Assembly: GCA_963921935.1 (NCBI GenBank)
Contig: OY998185.1
Coordinates: 4,008,001 to 4,072,000 of the forward strand
DNA from: Galeruca laticollis
Taxonomy: Eukaryota; Arthropoda; Insecta; Coleoptera; Chrysomelidae
Length of the DNA stretch: 64,000 bases
Reading direction: 5' to 3'
The notes below the pieces were generated by a model. That model did not search any database. It worked only from the letters and a program-made list of their open reading frames with translations, and was not told the origin of the DNA. The translations under genes were made by a program, and so were the position numbers. Positions 56,273 to 64,000 of the stretch are shown here, one piece after another. The first letter of the stretch is position 1; every line of letters starts with the position of its first letter.

Positions 56273-56412
56273 AAGCTTCATCACTAAAAGATACGCTAAT
56301 TAATTTAGGATTACAATATGAGATTCCAAAGTGTATATCATGGGAAACACTTTTAATAAATATGGCGAAATTTGCTCCTTCTTTAGAGTTTCAGTACAGA
56401 GATCCGAAATAA
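56273..56412 (+). pseudogene. hAT/DUF4371-like transposase, fragment after the MULE
   Basis: Reads ASSLKDTLINLGLQYEIPKC, then SWETLLINMAKFAPSLEFQYRDPK, followed by TAA at about 56409. It lies just after the MULE right TIR and appears to continue the same strand and element. The C-terminal dimerisation region is not visible. Confidence 0.45.
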
Positions 56413-56448
56413 TTAGAAAACGGCTAAAGGAAGGGCCAAAAGGAGTCA

Positions 56449-57060
56449 CTACTTTGATAAAATAGTGCGAAACAAGATGGTTTGAAAAGCACGACGCCGT
56501 TTGGCTCCTTGCGGACTCCCTAGAGTATAAGTATTAGCTGTAGAAGACCAAAAAAATCGGGACGCTAAAGCTGACTCCTCTAGCTCTTGCTCCAGAACTT
56601 CTTCGTCTTCGGACTTGTCTTTCTTCCGTTGACGACGTTGTAGCTTGTGTAATCTTGTTTCCAGCTTTGCTTCTGCCGTTCGCAGTTTTTTCTTTGTTAG
56701 GGCTTCATTTTCTTTCAGCTTCTGTAGGGCCTTGTCCCTTTCGGCTTCCAACTCACAGAGTTGGATGGAAAATGTCTTACAGCTGGTCTTCTGTTCATTC
56801 AACAGTCCTTTCGACGGAGAATTGAAGCTGGCTGCTTCCATATCTTGTCTTAGTTGAAACGGGCTGTTGGAGCTGTCGGCTTCACGTTGACTTAGAGACA
56901 TCCTTTTCCGAATTCTCCAACTTGAACTTTGACACAAAAAACTGTAGGAAGTTCTTCCCTGGTTTCGTCACCACTATCTTGGGACTGATTATTAAACTTT
57001 TGCTTGCCCCGATTTGAGTACATTTTGTAGAAACTCTTGCTGCAGTTTCAATCCTTCGCA
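56449..57060 (-). pseudogene. Coiled-coil ORF, possible LTR-retroelement gag remnant
   Basis: Minus strand from an ATG at 57023 (MYSNRGKQKFNNQSQDSGDE), a shift at about 56940, then open to 56449: SNSPFQLRQDMEAASFN, a heptad-rich Glu/Lys/Leu helix (LEAERDKALQKLKENEALT, LRTAEAKLETRLHKLQRRQR) and a short hydrophilic end. I do not recognise a family. A gag of a Gypsy or BEL type is conceivable because the upstream 57060-57300 region looks like a leader, but this is inference. Confidence 0.35.
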
Positions 57061-57313
57061 AACTTGTTAACTGATAGCTTATATAAATAAATAGTCTAAT
57101 CTTTTTCTGAATTGTTATATATATTTGTCAAAAGTGACACACACACACTTCGACCTCTGTTCTCAAACGATACAAAAACTAGCTCTGACAGCGGACAGAT
57201 ACCAACTGCCAGAGACAAATACTACTAAATCAAAACTAAATTGTTGACAGCGACAAAAGCTGAATCCGCTCTCCGCGACAGATGTCCTTCACAACAAAGT
57301 TCTAAAACTATAT

Positions 57314-58690
57314 AGTGCTATTCAAAAGTCCCCTCCCCCCCTCGTATCTTTTGAACGGCTACACTTACATTAATAAAATTTGGAGGGTGAAAATAAAGTG
57401 TTGTAAACTTCTCTACGAATGGTAACAGGTGACGTAATAATAATAGATGACGTCACAGTGCTACTCTGGCCAATAATTTTAAATAGAACCTGATTGCAAG
57501 TGATATCTCGTTTGAAAGGTATTGACATTGGCTACATAGCCATATTAATTTTGTTTGGGCTTAAATTAATTTTGACGGATAAATTAAATAAATACTAAAA
57601 TTATTGAAATTATTTTTTAAAATTTAATTAATCAAATATCAACAATGGATTCTTATAGCAAGTGTTCGAAATGTGCTCTGTCTACTTCCTGACAGTAATA
57701 CATCCTATTAATAAACTCTTGTCGTACTCGTTCGAATGTGTCAGCTGAAATAGCATTGCATTCTTCAGTAATTCTTTCTTTAAAAACGCCAATACTATCT
57801 GGTGCCGTAGTATAAACCTTGGACTTCAAGTACCCCCATAGAAAAAAATCTAATGGTGTCAGATCTGGTGACCGAGGTGGCCATTCTATAGGACCTCGCC
57901 GCCCGATCCATCTACCTCGATATTCTTCATCCAGGTAACGTCTTACTGCACCATAATAATGTGCAGGAGCACCATCTTGCTGAAATGTTATTTACAGATG
58001 GCCGAATTCATCTTGATTATCTTCCAGAATTTCAAGAATTAACGGCCCAATTGCATTTTGTAACATCTCCTGATACACTTCACCGCTTAAATTTGAATTT
58101 AGGAAAACAGGACCAACTATGTGGCTTCCCAAAATACCTGCCCAAACATTGACTTTTTCTGGAAATTGGGTATGTTGTTCACGAAAGGTGTGAGGATTTG
58201 TATCACTCCAATACCTTACATTTTGTGTATTCACATTTCCATTGAGGCAAAAAGTACTTTCGTCACTAAAACAAATTGTTTTTGTGTAATGTGGGTTTTG
58301 ACTAATTTTATTTGTCATATATTCACAGAATTCGAGTCTTCTGTCGGGGTCGTCAACCGAAAGGTGGTACACCATTTTTAACTTGTATGGATGAAATTTA
58401 TTTTTAGCCAACACTCTCTGTACTGTACTTTTACTTACTTCACAGAAAGATGCAACTTTAGTTGAAGAGGAAGTAGGGTTTACTACCATTTCAGCAACTA
58501 TATCAATTTTTTTATCATCACTTAATGTTGGTCGACCAGATCGTTTGGCATCTTGAACACTACCTGTTGCTTCAAACTTGTGAAGAAGCTCCCTCAAATA
58601 AGTTCTGGAGATATGGGGATGAATATTCTTTCTAGATTCACGAATTATTAAGATAGCTGCTACTTTGTCGGCTTGAGTACGTACCATTTC
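57314..58690 (-). mobile_element. Mariner-superfamily element, right end missing
   Basis: The left TIR-like end tagtgctattcaaaagtccc begins at 57314 and equals the end of the older relative at about 25970. The transposase gene is on the minus strand with its start at 58687. No inverted copy of the left end was found within 500 bp to the right, so the element is truncated there. Confidence 0.7.
57653..58687 (-). pseudogene. Mariner-superfamily transposase (DD36D), one nonsense codon
   Basis: Begins MVRTQADKVAAILIIRESRK; HTH block YLRELLHKFEATGSVQDAKR; GRP motif SGRPTLSDD; second HTH STKVASFCEVSKSTVQRVL. Catalytic residues: D in CFSDESTFCL, D in QQDGAPAHYYGAV and D in WPPRSPDLTPLDFFLWGYL, 36 residues between the last two. 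A single TAA replaces one codon between FGHL and ITFQQDG. Otherwise the frame is open to TAA at 57653-57655 (345 codons). It was probably functional before that one mutation. The element group with LWGYLKSKVY is related to the copy at 61906. Confidence 0.85.
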
Positions 58691-60911
58691 AGTTATAGGT
58701 GTCTAAGCAGATCTTCTGTTTCATGGCTGTGCTTCGGTTCTCTCCTCTTCTAATTTTTCATTTCACATTTCATATAAGTGCTTGTGATTTTTGTTTATCT
58801 GAGAGAATGTTGCTCCAGAAAAAGATTGCCAATTTCCTTCGAGCAAAGTTTCGTCATATCCTAACATTCGAAGATATGTGCTAATGTTGCATTATGTCGT
58901 CTCAATATATAACAGTTGTTTACACACTTGCAATGCATCGAATAGAAAAACTATTAACAGGGGACGCATGCTTTGAAAATCTCATTAACAGATTAATTTC
59001 CTTTGTGTGTTTCATTATACTATGATACACGTGTTGGACAGATAGTGATTATCCAAAACTTGCTTATTGCCAACACTCTGCCTCAAGCAAGATTTTTAAG
59101 TGAATTTCAACATAGTTTAAGACTAAAAGGAGTAAGGAGCTTTTATATCCAACCAAATACACTCCACCTCCTCCTTAAGGTAACATATGGTATCTACTAA
59201 TCAGAGACATAAATTTTAAGAATGTCTACTCATGCTGCCATTTTGAGATAAACTTCATTTACTTTTTAAATCTTCAAACGTCTAATGCATTTATTTAAAA
59301 GTGGTCTCGTTCATACTATATATATATATATAGGCATATAGACAAATAGAACCCTTTGTCAATTCATTGCAAAAATCATCTGCCGATTGCAATACATGAA
59401 AATACCTATATTGTTTTCGATTTAGAGAGGATAAATAATGTTCACACATTTGTAAAATTCTCTTAACAAACTGTTTCGGTAGACTTTCCGTTAAAATAAA
59501 CACTAACTGTGAAAACTTGATAAAATGTAGGAGTTTATTTTAACTACTAAGATAATTTTACTGTTTATAATTATTTGAGATGGATGTTAAAACATTTTTA
59601 GTTACCTTCACATCACTCGTAGTTTTACGGTATATTTTTCTTCAAAGTTTCTCTTCTTTTTCATCAATTTTATAACGGACATCCCGTTTGTAGTGAATTG
59701 TGAGTTAGGTGTGTTGCATCGTGTATATCTATTTTAGTCACTTACCGAGATATGCAACAGTCAAATAAGAAAATTCTAGATCTTCATAATAGAGGCAAGC
59801 CTAAACACAAAAAAATACTTGTGACGAAACAATAACAAACACTAAGGGGCATTCAACTCGAAATTGTAGATAATTGACGTTACAAATGAAGACAAGATCA
59901 GGTACCTAAAAATGAGAAAATAAAATCTAAAATGAATATTGATCCTCAATATCTTGAAAAACTATTACAAAAAAGGTGCGCAGCTTAATTTCTAAATGAT
60001 TTTTTTTTATATTCGTGACTGACATCAACCCCTTGTTTTTTAAATAGAATGGGATATTAAGTGATTTGTAATTTGAAAGTTTTTTATATCATTGTTCAAT
60101 TATATTTTTGTTTCAGAAATCAAATTTATAATATACAGGAGATACATTATTTTCCTTAAAAAAATTCAGTCAAATTAGGTAAGACGCTTTGATCTATTAA
60201 TGACAAACATGGTGTACACATTAGATGCAAAAACTAAGACATAAAATATGTTGAAAATTATTTAGAAAATAAAGTGTCTGCTAGGCAAATTTATAGAAAT
60301 ACTTTCTGTATTCTAAAAACAGCGTAAAGAGAATAGTCGAACATACACCTACCGAAGCAATTGAAATACACTTATACAAATTCAATTGGAAAAGTGACAC
60401 ATCTTTCTCTAGGTCCTATGTTCTATTCATTTTTATCAACTCCTCCAAATTCAAAATCCAATTACTTCTCTAACTTCAAAGAGGAAATTGAAAGTATTAG
60501 TAGAATGGTTGATCGGTTTAACCATTATAATTATGATAATAGAAACCTTAATTTTTCAGGAAACATAATTCCAAAGTTTCGCAATGTATGAACTTGAATT
60601 GTCATATTCGAAAATATTTGCTACTTTTTAATTTTTTCACATACTCTCTCCGTTCTTGCTGCTAATATCTAAACAATTTTTATCATTTAATATCAATCAT
60701 TAATTAATTCACAATATTGGAGTCAACGAGTGAAAAACACATATCTCTCGTTAAGCTCTGTTTTTGTCCAATTCATTAAATACGCGTTAATAAATGTCCA
60801 AGTTTTATCGTCGTTTATTATCAGTTTTCTTATACTTGGTAAGTCGATTTATTTCGAATTTATATATCTACAACTAAATAAATAGGCCAGTCCTTCTGGC
60901 CAAATTCATTT
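58690..60911. other. AT-rich region without recognisable genes
   Basis: About 2.2 kb. Scattered ORFs under 80 codons (for example 60361-60591) have no motif I know. A short (TA)n lies at 59315-59332. I see no RNA gene. Confidence 0.45.
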
Positions 60912-60995
60912 GATTGGATAGTAGTTGCCATTGTTTGGTTATAATATTTTGGATGTCAAAATATTATAACCAAACAATGGCACTACTATCCAATC
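60912..60995. repeat. Hairpin with 39-40-bp arms
   Basis: The left arm 60912-60951 and right arm 60957-60995 are perfect inverted copies except for one extra T on the left. The 5-nt loop is gatgt. The stem starts gattggatagtagt. Confidence 0.85.
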
Positions 60996-61189
60996 ATAGA
61001 AAGTCGTACCGAGCTTCGCAGCTGTTACGAGAAATTCATCCATATCTAAATACATTATTTACAAGCAGAAGTCAAGGAATCATCATGAATACTCTACCAG
61101 ACTTCGTCCTACATCAAGGCAATAGGTGAAATCGTAACTCAAAAAGGAATAACATTCGCTTCCTGCCTTTCTAATCACCGTATATACAG

Positions 61190-63240
61190 GGTGTCCCGGG
61201 ACTGATGGGAAAAAAGTCAGGAGCGTATAATCTGAGCCAAAATAATGTTAGAACTTCATATAAACTTTTTCTATGCAGGCCCTCGTTTTCGAGTTATAGG
61301 CCTCCAAAGTTTTAATTTTGAATTTGGTTTTTATTTTTATTTTTTTTACTAGTTATTTGATCTTTACAAAATTTACGGCAAAGCTATAATATACGTGGAT
61401 GTTTATTTTGGAAAGGTAAACAGTTTTACTGTAGTGCCTTGAAGCCAGGGACGGACTACTCGCAATGGTTAGTCATCCAAAAATTTTGCAGGGATGGCAC
61501 ACCCTGTATGAAATTATCGAAATTCACTTCCCCACACATTAATCTAACGAAAAGGTACTCTTGTTGGAATTCGAAAAAATAAGCCGTTTGGCTAATATTT
61601 ACAGTTTTATTAATGCACTACGTACCAATTTACGCATTCACCATTTTTATAAGTACACAACGAGGTAAAACTAACTTATTAATACGACGTCCAAGATTTG
61701 CCTACAGTACTACAAAAAAATAATTTAATGATAGCAAGAAGATAAAAAACATTAACGAGGTATCAATTCGTAAGTTGGTAAAAACTTTTTAAAAGTGTTT
61801 TTACCGTTTTTCAAGTAACCATAGGATTAGTTGTCAAACGTTGTGTAGAATAGTTCGTTGCCATTACTTGTCAATAATTCATAAGTCCTTAATTTAACTG
61901 TTACAATGGAAGAATTCACTTTTATTGAGTATGCAGATATGCATTTAATGTATGGACTGGCTTCTCGAAACTGTTTAGAGGCCAGAAGGCTTTATGCAGA
62001 ACATTTTCCAAACAGAGCATTGCCAGACAGACGAATGTTTGAGCGTATTGATCTCAGGTTACGAGAAACAGGTATTAATAAGTAAATGTAATTTCCCATG
62101 TATAGAAAACAAAATTTTAAATTTTAGGAAGTTTTGTGCCAAAAAAAGTTGGAGAAGGTCCAGTACGAAGCGTACGTACTGTGGCAGTTGAACAAGATTT
62201 GTTAAATGCAGTTGATAATGAACCATCAACGAGTTTACGAAAATTATCAAGAGAACATAACGTCTCGGAATCAGTCGTTCATCGCGTCCTAAAAGAACAG
62301 CTGTTATATCCTTTTCATATGAAAAAAGTACACAGTATGACAGTGGCTGATTATCCTGCACGACTTGAGTATAGCCAGTGGTTTCTGCGACAACAACAAG
62401 CAGACAATACATTCATTAGTAACGTTCTCTTTACGGACGAATCCGGTTTCACCAGAGATAGAGTCATAAATTCTCATAATATGCATTTATGGGATGATGT
62501 CAATCCACATGGCATTATCCAAACTAGGAACCAGCATAGATTCATGGTTGATGTTTGGACAGGAATAGTTGGCAATCATTTGATAGGGCCATATTTTATT
62601 GACGGTACTTTGACCGGTCAGAGATATTTGGAGTTTTTGCAAAATGAGTTATGGAACCTGTTTGATGATGTGCCACTACAAACTCGTAGGAATTTATGGT
62701 TCATGCACGATGGGGCTCCTCCTCATTTCAGTTTAGATGTTCGACAGCATTTACACACAAGGTTTCCTAATAGATGGATTGGTCGTGGAGGCCCTTTTCA
62801 ATGGCCACCGCGATCAGGAGACGTTAATCCTATGGATTTCTTTCTCTGGGGTTATCTCAAAAGTAAGGTATACGCAACACCCGTGCAAACAAGGCAAGAT
62901 TTAATTGACAGAATTGTGTTACACTGCAATGTTATTAGAAATAATATGGGACTGCTCTTTCAAGTGCAAAGAAACAACCTTCGTAGACTTAGAATGTGCG
63001 TGGAAGTGGGAGGAGCTCATATTGAACATTTATTAGAATAACGTTAGTTTTTATTGTTGTTTAGGAATTAGTTTTAGTCCAATGTTTTATAAATTGTGTT
63101 TTTTGAGGTTTTCTCAATAGATTAATAATTTTGTGTTCGTAATTTTGATTAAAAGCAACTGATTACGTTGTTTGCGTACCTATTCAATTCCTATTAAATG
63201 AGTTCTTAATGTTTTTATCATCTGCTATCATCAAATCATT
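61190..63240 (+). mobile_element. Mariner-superfamily element with two-exon transposase
   Basis: A TIR-like left end tacagggtgtcccgggactg starts at about 61192. The transposase is intact (see next entry). No inverted copy of the left end occurs before the satellite-cored element at 63241, so the right end is either beyond the window, after an insertion, or lost. Confidence 0.7.
61906..63041 (+). CDS. Mariner-superfamily transposase, two exons, open (DUF4817-like HTH)
   Basis: Exon 1 61906-62071 (MEEFTFIEYADMHLMYGLAS, then AEHFPNRALPDRRMFERI) and exon 2 62128-63041, joined over a 56-bp intron (gtattaata..ttttag) to read LRETGSFVPKKVGEG. The product is 359 aa, the usual length. Exon 1 has the HTH I know as DUF4817. 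Exon 2 adds a second HTH (SLRKLSREHNVSESVVHRVL) and the core: FTDESGF (D159), FMHDGAPPH (D250) and PPRSGDVNP (D287), 36 residues apart. No stop or shift is seen. Reading exon 2 alone from 62136 would start at GTG and lack the HTH. It may be functional if TIRs exist. Confidence 0.88.
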
Positions 63241-64000
63241 ACTTTTCCGCCCAACCTATCTAATATGCGAGAAAAGTATTGGTTTACCCCAAAAAAGTTG
63301 GAATTTTGTCAAAAATTTTTGAGTTATTTTTACGCTTTCCATCAACAACAACACGAAAAAACGGTTTTTAGAAAAAAAATCCTGTGTGTATGTCGTCGTC
63401 GTTGTCGTCGGCCACGATACAGCCTCCGGAGTGCAATGAGTCACCAATTTTATGATGGAATATTATTAAGGATATGTCACAAATAAACACTATTGATTTT
63501 CAGCTCATCAGAGCCAGTACAGCAGGTGCTATGGTACTTGAAGTACGACCTTTTGACATTTTTTGAGAAATTTCAGTTTGTTAGCACAATACAGCCTCCG
63601 GAGTTCAACAAGTCACCAATTTTATGATTGAATATCATTCAGGACATCTCACTGATGAACCCTATTGATTTTGAGATCCCCAGAGCCAATACAACAGGTG
63701 CTACAGTATTTTAAGTACGATATTTTTGTCATTTTTGGAGAAGTTTCAGTTTGTTAGCATGATACAGCCTCAGGAGTATATCCAAGTGACCAATTTTATG
63801 ATAGGATATTATTCAGAGCGTCTCAGAGATGAACCGTATCGATATTCAGCTCACTAAAGCCACTACAACGGGTGCTTTGGTACTAGAAGTACCAAATTTT
63901 TGTCATTTTTGGAGAATTTTCAGTTTGTTAGCACGATATAGCCTCCAGAGAATATACGGTTGATCAATTTTATGATTGAATATTGTTCAAGGTGTCTCAC
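63241..64000 (-). mobile_element. Satellite-cored DNA element, copy 3 (runs off the window)
   Basis: It starts acttttccgcccaacctatc, the reverse complement of the right end of copies 1 and 2. The ccaaaaaagttggaattttg arm follows, then gtcgtcgttgtcgtcggcca and at least three repeat units read on the opposite strand (cacgatacagcctccg-type words at about 63412, 63590, 63762 and 63935). The other end is outside the window. Confidence 0.8.

Larger units (their letters stand above)
40485..56412 (+). mobile_element. hAT-family (DUF4371-like) element, nested host of several insertions
   Basis: The terminal-like motif cagtggcgtagctagagggg begins at 40485. The element's own sequence is found in four parts: 40485-40767, 45740-46236, 51801-52352 and 56273-56412. 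Reading these in order gives a single transposase-like protein from its leader to a C-terminal block. The three intervening blocks are a Harbinger, a LINE and a MULE. No right-hand TIR (ctacgccactg) was found after 56412, so the 3' end is truncated or diverged. Confidence 0.75.

Noticed and set aside
62136..63041. Single-exon transposase starting at 62136
   Set aside because: That codon is GTG; an upstream exon with good splice sites supplies the missing HTH.

Overview
This window looks like AT-rich, TE-dense euchromatin from an insect. The evidence is spliced eukaryotic genes with GT..AG introns, a paxillin exon that is clearly animal, an Errantivirus-type LTR element with an env-like region, mariner, Tc1, pogo, Harbinger, MULE and hAT elements, RNase H-bearing LINEs and a tRNA-type SINE. 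The order cannot be fixed from sequence alone. There is no prokaryotic signal: no operons, ribosome binding sites or CRISPR. The only host gene I can support strongly is the terminal exon of paxillin at the left edge (540-806, + strand). A THAP-domain gene or pseudogene (6087-5598, - strand) may be host or transposon-derived. Almost everything else is transposable elements at different stages of decay.

Layout: 1-539 paxillin intron with a foldback repeat; 540-806 paxillin last exon; 2504-2650 a perfect 70-bp-arm hairpin; 3013-4523 a dead Tc1-like element; 5293-6087 THAP pieces; 6556-12684 LINE copy 1 (I-like, RNase H+), split by a satellite-cored DNA element (7114-8090); 12826-21188 LINE copy 2, split by an apparently intact pogo element (17503-20367); 21757-22046 a foldback between two (TA)n tracts; 22140-24890 an R1-like LINE fragment on the minus strand, split by a hAT 5' fragment; 25205-25520 a SINE; 25968-26960 a decayed mariner-like gene; 27470-28759 a mariner with a broken transposase; 30560-36500 an Errantivirus-like provirus with a large RT deletion and no visible 3' LTR; 36579-38290 a rearranged LINE on the minus strand; 38650-39782 a decayed Gypsy gag on the minus strand.

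From 40485 to about 56412 lies a nested stack. A hAT-family (DUF4371-like) pseudogene was invaded by a Harbinger element (40768-45739, 50-bp identical TIRs), a nearly full-length LINE (46237-51800, 12-bp target duplication) and a Mutator-like element (52353-56272). That MULE was invaded in turn by a second copy of the satellite-cored element (55071-56034 plus a short left extension). The Harbinger element also contains a 350-bp repeat array (43263-44405) in which each unit carries a hammerhead-ribozyme-like motif. Right of the stack are a coiled-coil ORF, a mariner-like pseudogene (58687-57653, - strand), a mostly empty stretch with one hairpin, an open two-exon mariner-superfamily transposase (61906-63041, + strand) and a third satellite-cored element running off the window.

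The most unusual signal is the ribozyme-bearing repeat array at 43263-44405. Its predicted cleavage sites are exactly 350 nt apart on both arms, the layout expected of a retrozyme-like or Penelope-derived circular-RNA source. All alignments, frames and folds were made by eye; no database search was run.
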